Below, piece by piece: positions 25,194 through 37,054 of a DNA stretch of 64,000 nucleotides; position 1 is the first letter of the stretch; each line of letters starts with the position of its first letter. This DNA is from Panaeolus papilionaceus (lineage: Eukaryota > Basidiomycota > Agaricomycetes > Agaricales): NCBI GenBank assembly GCA_015501605.1, contig JADNRZ010000004.1, positions 1,116,001 to 1,180,000 of the forward strand, written 5' to 3'. A program made the translations under genes and the position numbers. Under the pieces are notes generated by a model. That model ran no database searches. It was not told the origin of the DNA and saw only the letters and a program-made list of their open reading frames with translations.

Positions 25194-26448
25194 ATGCCCC
25201 CTGGTTCAACACGCTATTCCATATTTTCTCCACCAAGTCTTTCGTTATCTGAGCTCATAAAGACAACGCTTGATCATGATTCAACTGATATGCTCATCGA
25301 GAAATGGCTGGAGCATCGCAACATAGGACACGACGCTTACTATGAGTGGTTCAAATGCGCACACGAAAGGAAACCGTTGCATTCATCTAATCAGCTAGTA
25401 GCATGGAATAAGGGTGAATTCATACCAGAGAACATCTTCTGTCGTACTGTGGACACTGGTCGTTTGATTCCTTTGGATCGCACATGGACAACTCATGTCT
25501 ATCACCACCACTCTATGAAGGAAAGAAAGCTCTCCATGATGCCGGTAGTGTTTACAATGGTACGCCCATCGCGCGCTGGGTTTCAAGTCTGTTCTGATTT
25601 GGATTACTCCTGGCTTTCATGATCCTTCCAGCTGCCAGAACTCATGCTTTTGCGTGGCATGCATGATACAGGCTGCGACGAAATTTATATCATCGTGACA
25701 GACCTCAAGCGGAAGGAAATGGACGATGTGGCGGAATATTTTAAACTGGTCAGCAAGCACTGTTTCGGAGCGGGTTGCAAGCCCAGTATGGAGGAGCGAA
25801 TACTTCGAGAACGTCAGTCCTCTCCGTTTTTGTGCTAGATCAGGAGACAGCTGCTCATGGCAGGATTCTTCAACAGATATGCGGCTCAGCCATACCCTGC
25901 TACATCAACGATGCACACCATGTTTTCCTCAAATTGACCTCGCAATGCGTGGTATTCTGTACGAAAAGCGACCGCGTTTCGTAATTCTCTTCTCCCATCA
26001 AACAACATCATATTCGCAAATATTCTTCACGCATCCCAGTTATGTTCCCGACGAGGACATATTCTACGACTACCCGACGGGGTGTCCAAACCCCTGCTGT
26101 TTAGACGATTGCGAAATGATCCGGTTTCCTAGAAGAGGTCTTGAGGGCGCGTCGGTGCTACAAATCAAGACAAAGGAAAGAAGAAGACGAGTTAGGGCCA
26201 AAGATATGTGCAATTGGATTGATTGCGATATTTCTTTTGGAGAAGTTCCTCATGCCGACATTCATGGGAGCAGCAGCTCAGAAGGTTCAGAAGCTAGTGT
26301 GGATGGATCGGCTGCTGTGGAAACAACACCAAATGTATCCCGAGGACAATATTGCAGCAAATGCAAGCTCGTCAAATATTGTTCACTTGAGCATCAACGA
26401 AATGACTGGAGTGAACATCGAAGAGTATGCGTCAAGGCAGAAACGTGA
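25194..26448 (+). CDS. MYND-type zinc-finger protein
   Basis: This belongs to the expanded MYND-finger proteins of agaricomycetes; no specific role is known. Exon 1 starts MPPGSTRYSIFSPPSLSLSE and ends at VVFTM before an intron of about 70 nt. Exon 2 starts LPELMLLRGMHDTGC and ends ILRE. Exon 3 opens MRLSHTLLHQRCTPCF after a roughly 66-nt intron whose acceptor I chose because it alone keeps the frame. The C-terminal finger reads GQYCSKCKLVKYCSLEHQRN and then WSEHRRVC, matching the second and third MYND zinc pairs. The first pair is unusual: CNWIDC, with four residues between the cysteines, separated by a long Ser/Glu-rich insert. The stop is at 26446-26448. Confidence 0.75.
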
Positions 26449-26867
26449 CGCGTTTTGGTTTGATCCTGGTCGCATTTCTTATGTTTCCTTTACATGCTTT
26501 TTCGGCCATTCCCAAGTCTTTTTCATCGATATTTAACGTTTCATGCTTTTGCTGTTACCTGTATTCATGCATTGTTCTGTTCATGGTCGCTGCATTCTGT
26601 TGTATTGTAATCATTCGGATTTTCTTTTCTTATCATAGTTGTACTTTGAATAAAGTTGCGCGAGGGTTTTGGCCAGTCTCACCACAGACATTGCCCTAAA
26701 CAAGACTGACGCGGTCGTTGTGCTTTGCACTGCCACAAGTACTGCTGGCATGCTTTGTCATCAAAATCGCCATGCTGCTTATGACGTCGTTTATCATCAG
26801 GCTTTTGACTCAGACTGCTCCATTATTCCATCTAGCCTCAGTCCATCTGCGTTTATTGTGTATAATA
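26449..26867. other. Intergenic stretch between the MYND gene and the NAD(P)HX epimerase gene
   Basis: About 420 bases, T-rich at the left (the likely 3' UTR) and without a supported exon. Open frames here have no recognisable composition. Confidence 0.35.
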
Positions 26868-27946
26868 ATGGCTTTGCGATTTCTAACGTCAAAACTTGCG
26901 CAACAGGTAGTTAGGCGTGCTCTTGGGCTCACTATTGAATCTGATTGTCACTGCCTGCTCCGTTAGATAGATGAAGAACTCATGAGTGTGGCTGGCGCGT
27001 ACAGTATTGATCAGGCAATTATCTTCTAGTTGTCCGTCAAAAACTTTGCTCGACTGATGCACGAGATGGTTCTTATAGCTTATGGAACTCGCAGGTCTTG
27101 CTTGTGCCCAAACTCTTTCTGAGGTATATCACAAAGAGACGTATCCTCGTGTCTTGGTCTGCTGTGGTCCTGGAAATCAAGGCGAGCATATGCCCATATG
27201 CCCCCATCAGGCGTACTGAAAGGCTTTCTGAATCGGCTGTAGGAGGTGATGGACTTGTTGCTGCTCGACACCTGGGTAGGGTTCTTCACTCTCTCGATTT
27301 CCAGCCATCTTGACAGATAACTAGGGATGTTTGGATACAAACCAACTGTTTATATGCCCAAACCAGGCTCCAAAGATATCTACAAGGTTGGCTTTTATTT
27401 ATGTATTCCGCTTTCGATCCAATACCAACGGGATGACGTACAGCGCCTAGAGAAACAATGCCAGAACATGGACATCCCTATAATCCCTCCTTCCAACGAT
27501 GTTGCGGAGCTACGCAAAGCTCTTCATGATTCTGATGTCATTCTCGACGCTATTTTCGGATTTTCTTTCAAACCACCTATTCGACAACCATTCGACCAGG
27601 TTCTCTCTTTGTTGAATGAAAGTCGACTGCCTATGGTTTCTGTAGATATCCCTTCCGGTTGGGATGTTGAGTGTGGCAACGACTCTGGTGTTGGTCTCAT
27701 CCCAGATGTCCTGATTAGCCTCACCGCTCCAAAGTTAGGGGTGAAGGATTTCATGGGCAGACATTTCCTTGGAGGAAGATTCGTTCCAAAGTAAGTCAAG
27801 CTTTAATAACCCTGGTATGAATCGAATTTGACAGTAGTTCGAGCAGATACCTGGAAGATAAATATGAGCTCAACTTGCCGCAATACCCCGGCTCATCTCA
27901 AATTGTCGAACTGCCGTCAGCAAAGTCTCCAGTACATAAAATATGA
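26868..27946 (+). CDS. NAXE: NAD(P)H-hydrate epimerase (YjeF N-terminal domain)
   Basis: It repairs damaged NAD(P)HX by epimerising the R form so that the dehydratase can act. It starts MALRFLTSKLAQQ and continues IDEELMSVAGAYSIDQ, LMELAGLACAQTLSE, VLVCCGPGNQ, GGDGLVAARHL, GMFGYKPTVYMP, VILDAIFGFSFKPPIR, MVSVDIPSGWDVECG and DVLISLTAPKLG, i.e. all YjeF-N blocks including the GPGN-GGDG dinucleotide loop. The last exon ends PVHKI at 27946. Length is normal for the stand-alone enzyme. Two introns must use GC donors (AG|GC at 27016 and about 27180), because no GT exists that restores the conserved joins IDQ-LMELAG and GNQ-GGDG. The others are GT-AG. Confidence 0.92.
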
Positions 27947-28012
27947 ATAAGCTCATATCACATCCGTTACATATTGAAAGCACAGCTGAGGGATCAAAAC
28001 TACTATGCCCCG

Positions 28013-28972
28013 TCATGCGCGAAGCAAGGCTTTGTAGTGTTTGATGACAGCGCTTGCATCGGCGAGTTTCTGTATCGCCATAGTTAGCCCTTATTATGAG
28101 ATACGTGCGCATATATTTACTTGTTGTTCTTGTCGAACGGCGGTTAGCCGACGACGTGCTTCTTTCGAAAAGTCCTCCAATACACTCTTCTGTTGGGAGT
28201 GTTGCTCTAGCGCTAAAAAGGCTCCCGTTTGTTAAAATATGCAAGATACTGGACTATGCATACCTATTTCCTGTGCTTTCTCAGCTAACCTGGCACATTT
28301 TTTGCTGTCGAATGTTTTTGACTTTTCATATGCGGTCTATTTTCCAAATCGCACATCAGTCTGGCGAAATGTACGAGGGTGTATGCAGGAATAGTACCTC
28401 CTCGTTGATGTGGATAAGCTTGAGGTCTTCGAGATACTTTCTGAATGTCGTTTCTTGATTTTTGAGCTCCAGAATGGATTCTTGTACCTCTTCACTAGAT
28501 TGGCCGTTAGCACGTATAATTGAACGACATGAGGCCGCGAGGCTTTACAGGCAGGAGATGGATTCGTTAGTCATGTTCTTCACGTTCATACGAGCAACAT
28601 CGTATAAAGCGCTACGTTTAGTCGCATAAGGGTCTGCCTTCTGGTTATTCTTTTTGGCCTGGCGGTCTAATGGCGGATGGAAAGGTCAACGGCAATCCAT
28701 TTACAGTTCGGCTGCAGTCGAAGGTTTGATATACCCTTCAAAAGTTTCGACAGGCTACAATACAGTCAAGCACAGGTCGGTAAAAGAAAAATGGAAAGTC
28801 ATGCCGTATACCTTGAATCTACCTCATTTTCGCCTAGCTTGTCGTCGTCTGCCTTGCGTTTTCTGCGGGCTTTGGCACCAATGTCAGGTTTTGGCGCTAG
28901 GTAAATCGAGTGTTTCCAATGGGTAAAATCAAGTGTTTATGCGGTGCAAGACATACCAGGCTGCTTTAACAT
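28013..28972 (-). CDS. Coiled-coil protein with basic N-terminus, function unknown
   Basis: I do not recognise the family. Assembled exons give a start at 28972, MLKQPAPKPDIGAKARRKRK, with a likely nuclear-localisation cluster. Then comes DRQAKKNNQKADPYATKRSA with LYDVARMNVKNMTNESI. Heptad-rich, charged segments follow: EVQESILELKNQETTFRKYL, LIHINEE, ALEQHSQQKSVLEDFSKEA and RRRLTAVRQEQQ. The last exon reads KLADASAVIKHYKALLRA, ending at 28013. Six introns are inferred, and one or two of the small exons are uncertain. Composition suggests a roughly 180-residue helical nuclear subunit, such as a small kinetochore or chromatin-complex component, but that is only a guess from shape. It converges on the epimerase gene with 66 bases between the stops. 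Confidence 0.6.
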
Positions 28973-29227
28973 GTTATTTAAGAACGTATAATAGCAGTAA
29001 TAGAGTACAGGTTCAAGGCCAATGCGAATGCGAGAACACGATAGCCGGGACAAAGCAAAGTTAGGGGCAAAGCTTGGCGCGTCCTCCCAATTAAGCGAAC
29101 AAATGAACGCAAACAGCAATGATGCCTCCTTCGCCTAATTTGGTCTTCATTACTTTACTACACTCCAGTCTCCAATTACACTTTATTCACCTCATTTTAT
29201 AATTATTCTTGTCTAGAAAGTCATATA

Positions 29228-32200
29228 ATGGACTGGTAAAATCATTTCACGTTTGTCATGAATCTATGACTGACATTTTGGCTGCAGTCTAGAGCTAAAT
29301 ATTCGTCAACGAATATTGAGTGACATTGCAACAAACGAGGATGCTGTGTTTGCTGAAAAGCTCATCGCTTCAAAAGTAGAGAGATATGAAGCGAAACCAT
29401 CTGAACCAGCCGAAGAAGAAGGGTCAGAGGATGAGTCCGATAGTTCCAGTGAAGAGTCCGCTGGACGTGTCTACATGGTGCGCCGACACGGTTAATATCC
29501 GCCAGCATGGACTCTGACATGCTCTTAGGTCGCTTCGAGAATCCAATGCAATATAGCATTCGGAGAGCTCGTTTTGAGTTTCTCAGACAGTCACATGGAT
29601 AAATCAGTTGACATTGTCCTTCCAATCCTCATAAACCTGCTCAAGGACATCCCAACCATCGACTTCGACCAATGCTTGTCCTGGGCAGGTGTGTTGATTT
29701 AGGACTTCCTGTGTCATGCAACTTCTTACAACTTGACAGATTGGGCCCTACCCGATCAACTCGTGTATTCGACCATCTCTGCGCTGCTGAGGATATCCAA
29801 CCAACACGCTGATCGAGGAGGGGTTACTACGACAGCGATTTTCGAGTTCATTTCGCAAATAATTGATCGTATTAGAGACAGCACTTGTAAGTCACATTTT
29901 CAATACCTCTAGGTTCTGGAGACTCATTTATGACGTAGCGCTGGATGCCCTTACTCAGTCTATGCCCGCATTACATGGTCTTTATAGAGCTATAAGTTCC
30001 ACTCCCTACCACTGGACACTTTCCCAATGGCAACAACTAACCGTACAACTCAAAAACCTCTCCTCACCAAAGATTATCGACCGACTCAACCGCCTATTAA
30101 TTGACATCATCCAAAAAGAGAACATTGATGGAGAGACTATGTCGCGCATCCAAACATTCACGACGCGCTATGTCGACCAAGGTCGGCCCCTGAGCGGATA
30201 CTTCCTCGTCTGCTGCGTTCTTGAAATGGAGTGGGCTGTTCTTGCACAAACTCTCACCGCCCCGATTGCAATTAGAACGCCTATCGCAGAAGCAGCAGCA
30301 GCAAATAAAGCCTGGGTGTGCTTGACACGTAACCCTGCCCTGGACTTGCAAATCGAGGACAGCGAAGCCCAAGATTCGTTGAAAGATATCGTCAAGTATG
30401 CAATGCAGTGTTTCACGGACCTTTCTATGCAAATAGAAGAGATGGAATGCGAACCTGCACTTGATACTTATGCTTGGGAAACCATGTCAGAAAGTTTGGT
30501 GGGTTAGGTTCATTTCTGACAACACTGTTTCAACCTCATATGTCTGTTTTTCTTTTCTTTTCTCCCTAGAAACTTGCTTCTGTTTGTTGTTTGGCCCTCC
30601 GTGAGGTCGACCCACAGCTGCAGAAGAAAATCATCATGTTACTCAGCACCGATACACCGATATCTGACCATCTCGTTCAAGAAGCCGCTCTGAAGGCAAC
30701 TGCAATCCTCGTCCGCAGGTGAGTAATATCTGTAACGTTCTCTTCATATGTTTGACGAATTTGTAGCTTCCCTGAGATGGCACCCAAGATGATTACCCAT
30801 CTGCGTCGATTTTTGACCTCACCATTGCCGTTGTTCGACTACAGTTTCACGGAAAGTCGTTCCCCACCTCCTTTGAGCGCTGCTGCCAAATGTCTTGCAC
30901 TTTGCATCAAGGTGGGTCAGCTCTACATCTCAAGAACTTATCTAACCTACTTCTCAGCTTGCTCCTGGAGATGACTTGATCATGTCCAACATGTACTCGC
31001 TGTTGAATTACATCGCTGCTACAAGCAAAGAGATACACGACGCAAACAGTGCCCACGGCCAGAGACTTTTTGGACATGGCAACCAACTCATGGAAAGCGG
31101 GCTACGCGGCATGTCCGAAGAAGAAAGGCGTCTCGTCGGAATAAGCACAATATCGGCTGTGACGCGACTGGCACTTGAATTTAAGATGGAAGATGTTAGT
31201 CCATGCTATCTTTTCCTCCGGATATATGCTGATAAATCATCAAGGTGACGAAACTGACTATTTCTATGCTCCTTCAACGCCTTCCTTCCGCAGAGCCGAC
31301 CGTCGAAGCTGCTATCGCGTATAACTTGGTTGATCTTGCACTTGACGCCCCACAGCCCTCATTCCAGGACGTCATACGTGCATTCTCTACAATCAACCGT
31401 TCTGCTAACCCTGAGGACCAGCGATTCTCCAATAACATGGTATGGTTTTTTTTTTTTGGTAATTCCATACGTCCTCTGATCCTCCTCACAGGTGCTCGCA
31501 GCGCAAACACGGCTATCACAAGAGTTGGACCGTCGACCTGACTTCTATGAACCCTACCTCATTGAACTGCTGACCTTGTTCGCCGATAAAGGCATCGCTA
31601 TCCAGAACCTGAAAATAGCGAATCGCGACATCAAGGTATGCGACTTGTTCCCTCACTGCAAGAACACCTCCCTAATACCAACAGCAGATCGACAGCATGG
31701 TAGAACAATTGGTTTCACTTCTTCTTCCTATCGATGCATTACTTGCACATGAGGACTTCAATCCTCACCTTAACCCATCCCCCGAAGTCGTCACCCTCTA
31801 CCAAAGCCTTTGGACCATTTGCATTTTATTCAACTTTACAACGATGGATACTAGCGAGGCGCTGGCTTTAACTTGGCTTAAGCCTGCACTAGCGAGGATT
31901 GCCATCAAGACCCCTTCCATGATTATGGAATCATCCGCTGTGGACAGCGACCTGGAATACAACTCTGTGCTTCGGATGGAATACGCCAATACCGTGATCG
32001 CGAACCACCGCAACATTCTGATTCGCTATATCACCTATCGTGCCAGTGATATCAAATATCTTTCGCCTGCTCAGGTGATCTTTGTTCTAATGTTGCACGA
32101 CATCGAGAGTATGCGATCAGCGGCTGGATACCCATCGTCGTTGGTTTCGTACTTCGTGAACCACAGTCTGAACAACCATCCTGGCCTCAGCGCTTGCATG

Positions 32201-35200
32201 GAGTCGATCGGTGAAAAGGTGGAGTGATTTTTATTTCAGAAGCGTATACATTGCGCTAACTCTTGCACCAGGTCATACGTGACTCTATCAACGATCTGAA
32301 CACAAAGGCATCTCAGCAAGCCTTGCCCAAGCACCTGTCCTTCGAGCTCAGGGCACTTGTGATACTGAGCACTCATCGTGTTGCTCGAGCAAGAGATGTT
32401 GCTACGAAATACCTCAACCGACTAATCACGTCCTTCCCGTCACTAATGTGTGATACGTACTTCGTGTTCGCCATTCTTGAAGTGCTCACGCTCGTCCAAC
32501 GGGCATGCGAAAATGAGTATGTCGATGAAGTAAGTGCCAAAAAGTTTATTTTGGATAAACTCAAGTTGACCGTCTTCCAGTATAACCCAGAATACCAGTT
32601 CCATTCGGATCGAAGTGGCATCACGCTGGAGTTAACCGATAGCTACCAGATTCGAAATGATATTCTTGCTCAATTGAAGCGAAACGCCAACACATGGTTC
32701 GAGCTTGCGCTTGGTCGTGCTCCGATGGAGCTCCATTCCACTCTCCAAGTGAGTTCTATTTTATGAGTATGTTTGAGAGTGTTTCTTAATGCAATCTAGA
32801 AATACCTTGCGGTCAATCAATCATCGGCTGGGAGGGTATCATCAGAACTTGGGGCCTCCATCGCTGAGAAGTTTGGCAAAGCTCTTGGACCTGTCCACAG
32901 GCATCTTGGTCAGTAAAACGGATACATCAGGTTTCACGCCTAATAATTTTGCTATAGTCTCCCTTGCTTCGTTATCTCAATGGAAGATTGATCGTGCAAA
33001 AATGCTTTCAAGCCAAATCGCTATCAAAGGTTACTTCGCCGGAGAAGCCGCTGGAATTCGATTGGCACATCGTGCTAGTGTGTATTTGTTTCTTCCACCT
33101 AATATATTGACCTGATGGTTGTTTCAGCGGACAAACTTACAACAGTGGTGCCGGAAGATACGCCGATGGACGAGGTTTTGTCTCTTAAAACGACTTTGGC
33201 TCGCACCATGGAGGAGATTCGTAACAAGACGAGCAAACTTACGGTCCATGACCTTCGTCGTCTATTGTTCAGATGCGCAGCGATTCTGATCACATTGAAT
33301 CAAGTAGGTGATTTTCAAGCGTCGTTGATTGTTGTCTTACGTTTGGGAATAGTGTGACTATGAACTGCTGCACTACCTTGTTTACTTACCGTTTGGTGTA
33401 GCTACACCTACAGCCATAGCATCAGGTGTCGAGGTGTGGTCCTGGGTTATTTCCGAAAAGGCGAGCTATGAAGTCACTTTGATGGGTGAACTCCTGTCGG
33501 CCTGGACGGGTACCATAAACGCGAAGAAAGGAATATTTTCAACGATATTGAAGTGCGTACATCCACTATTCGATAGACTGCTCCAAGCGTACTCATTGCG
33601 TATTAGCTACGATGACCCGTTCCACCATCCAGTGGCGTACAGCCCAACAGATAAAGAAACTATCGATCGTGGACTTGCACATGCTCAACGTGTGCTCACT
33701 CCACACATACTGGTCCTGCAGATGCTATTCAGCCGCCTTCAAGCTGCTCGCTATCATAGATCTAGTGTCATGTTTATCATGCAACAGTTAGTCCTTCGAT
33801 CTGCAAGGGCAGCAAAGGCTCTGAGGTAAACAAGTCCCAGTTCCAAAAGCTGGTCCATGCTGACCTTCTTTTCAGTACCCATGCACTCTCTCGGGAGGCC
33901 CGCTTTTCATTCTTACTGTTCGGCTTTGAAACGCTGAAGAGTTCTCACCTGGATTCATACTGCGAAAATGCGTTCAGAGAAGCCCTCTACCACGTCGCAT
34001 TTTCTTGGTTCTCGGTTCATCCACAGTAAGTGACATGATTTAGGAACTTCAGTTGAAAGCTGAGCTTTTTCTCAGATGGTCATACGGAGCAAATCGAGTC
34101 CAGATTGACGCCGACATCAAATGCCTCTCCGAGTTCCTGTCCTACCTGCAGTCAGACTCCGTTAGAGGACCGGCTTCTATATCCAGTCTGTCTCCTGGAC
34201 GCTCGGCATCCGCATGTTGGTCTCCTCTTCTTTGCCTCTGATTCCATTTGCTAAAAGTCTAATAGACTATGCGGAGAGGATGCGAACCCTCAATTTACCC
34301 CTGCGCCTTCTGGTCGAGAACGAGATTTTCAGACTGTCTGTTTGGGGGAACCCTACTAGTGACAGTAGGAAGGCCGCTGACCTAGTAGGAAACACAGAAA
34401 GGACGCTACTAGAGGTGAGCCCGCCCCTCTTTCTCCCTCAATGAGTTGTAATTATATTGATCTATGGTCAGTCTTCCTGGCTTACTATCGTTCGCAATCT
34501 CTGGAGACTCGATCCCGCAATTTCTGTCTATTTGACAGAGCGGTTTAAAAACAACGCAGTGCGCCAAGAAGTCATCAAGCTGATTCGGTCAAGCCCCGTC
34601 GATGCCCTTGGCATTCCAGAGGCTCTTTCCCTCCTTTTGGGTGATAGGCTTGATCCCCATGTTAGGCGCGACTTGAGAGTAAGGATGGTCTCCATTGTAT
34701 AATCAAAATAATATTGACGTGTTTTCAGTACCTTACTTTATGGGCACCTGTACCACCCGTTATTGCAAACACCCTCTTCGAGCGGCGCTATAACAGTGAT
34801 CCACTAGTCCTCCAATACGCTCACAGGGTGCTGGCTCAGCACCCTGTCGAGTTGACTTTCTTCTTCATCCCTCAAGTCGTACAAGCTCTGCGTTATGACG
34901 ACCTTGGTACATTCAAATCTCCTTTTTGTTATTGTAGCATGTCTAAATTCATCTCCACTAGGTTATGTCGCACGTTTCATCTTCGAGACGGCGAAAATAT
35001 CACAACTATTCTGCCATCAAATTATTTGGAACATGAACGCCAACTGTTACAAAGATGACGCCGCGGAAATTGTCAGTTGTTTCTTGGCACATAAACATCA
35101 TACTCATTACGGTGTCTAGGAGGATCCAATGAAACCCATGTTGGATGCAATGACTGAACGTATCGTATCCTCATTATCGGGTGAGGCTAGGGCCTTTTAT

Positions 35201-36755
35201 GATCGCGAATTCTCCTTCTTCAACGAAGTAACGTCGATATCTGGCAAGTTAAAGCCTTATATCAAGAAGAGTAAACCCGAGAAGAAGGTGCAATTTTTGC
35301 TCGGACTTGCTTTTCATCTCAAATTAACATTCTATGCAGGCTAAAATCGATGAAGAAATGGCGAAGATCAACGTCGACGTTGGAGTTTACCTACCTAGTA
35401 ACCCCGATGGCATTGTTGTTGATATCGACAAGAAATCGGGGCGACCTCTGCAAAGTCATGCAAAGGTACAATTAGTCATACCTGCCACTGCTTTCATTTC
35501 CTGACGCTTTGCAGGCACCCTTCATGGCGACGTTCAAAGTCAGGAAAGAGAGGGTGGATGTCAACACAGACCCAGACTCTTTGCTCAACGGAGAAGGAGA
35601 TGGCGTGGAAACATGCACAGAATATGATGTCTGGCAGCAGGCAATCTTCAAGGTTGGAGATGATTGTCGACAGGACGTTCTTGCCCTTCAAGTCATTGCT
35701 ATGTTCAAGAACATTTTCACGAGTGTTGGTTTGACTCTGTATCTTTACCCATATAGAGTCACTGCAACCGCGCCTGGGGTATGTATATCGGCCGCTGATC
35801 GGGTGTACAACTCACTCATAAACCTTTAGTGTGGTGTGCTCGACGTTGTCCCCAACGCCACATCAAGAGATGAAATGGGGAGGAACAAAGTCAATGACTT
35901 GCAGGACTTCTTCATCGCGAAGTATGGCGGGCCTGATACCGTCGGTTTCCAAAAAGCGAGATTGAACTTCATTCAATCCATGGCTGCCTACTCTGTTGCA
36001 TGTTACATTCTACAGATCAAAGACAGGCATAACGGGAACATTATGATTGATGGTGACGGTCATATCATTCACATTGGTATGTGTGTTAGTGATTTCATTT
36101 GCATATAACTCATATTTTGATTTCTTTCTCTCTAGATTTCGGTTTCTTGTTTGACATAGATGAGTTCTACTTCGTTTATTGATCCACTACTATATCTAAT
36201 CACGTTTTTTTTTTTTTTTTTTTTGATATCTACGTCCAGGAGTAAGTGTCCTTTCTAGTAACTATGACTGCCATACTCATCCCGTCACAGGGTGTCAAAT
36301 TCGAACCCAGCTCGTTCAAGTTAAATCATGAAATGGTGGTTCTCATGGGCGGAAAGTATTCACAAGGATACCAACTGTTCCAGAACCTCACTGTCAAAGC
36401 TTTCCTCGCTATTCGCCCTTATGCAGATCAAATTATCGATACAGTCCAACTGATGTTGGATACTGGCCTGCCTTCGTTCAAAGGAGAGCCAACTATTCGA
36501 CGCTTGAGGGACCGCTTCGTCCTCCACCTTAACGAAAGGCAGGCAGCAGAATACATGATGAGCACTATCCGCAATGCGCACGAGAACGTCAGGAGTACTG
36601 CATACGATGAATTCCAAAGGGTGTGTATTGTTCGTAGTTTGAATCATCTGAATTTATCTGACAGCCTTCTTTCTAGATTCAAAATGGTTCGTATAATCGA
36701 GTGGAATCAAAATAAACACGCTAATTTTTTTCTTCTAGGCATTCCTTACAAGTAA
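29228..36755 (+). CDS. STT4: Phosphatidylinositol 4-kinase type III alpha
   Basis: STT4 makes PI4P at the plasma membrane. The gene spans about 7.5 kb with some twenty introns. It starts MDC then [20 protein letters not shown]. Long helical-repeat exons fill 29.3-35.1 kb. The lipid-kinase unitary region includes [33 protein letters not shown] and [12 protein letters not shown]. The kinase domain has [20 protein letters not shown] (ATP-binding Lys), [36 protein letters not shown] (catalytic loop), DFGFLFDI, then [20 protein letters not shown]. It ends RIQNGIPYK at 36755. Between FDI and GVKF the conserved GPG is supplied by an 8-nt microexon (36234-36241) whose upstream intron appears to be AT-AC. 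A 19-nt T run lies in that intron. The protein is full length, with no frameshift seen. Confidence 0.93.
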
Positions 36756-37054
36756 TATGCACCACGACGTAGTTTTGCGTTTCCTCTTCCCAGATTTTTT
36801 TGTTTCCCAATTTACAGATACGGATTTAATACTACACCCTTTCTGATGACATTCGATAATTCAGACAATTTTTTTATACGTTTATTTGAGCATGTAAGCT
36901 GAAAATATGTAGTAGCTGAGTTTTTGAATTTCTTCGATGATATGCCGTAGAGTAAGTCAAGAGTAATGATGGAATGAGAACAAGCAGGTCGCTGGAATCT
37001 CGGATAATCTGGTCGTCTTGATTGGGTAACAGAGATGATGGCTGAAGGGGACCA

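Noticed and set aside
26141..26536. Alternative reading frame through the MYND exon
   Set aside because: The frame containing the cysteine/histidine pattern of the MYND finger is the coding one.
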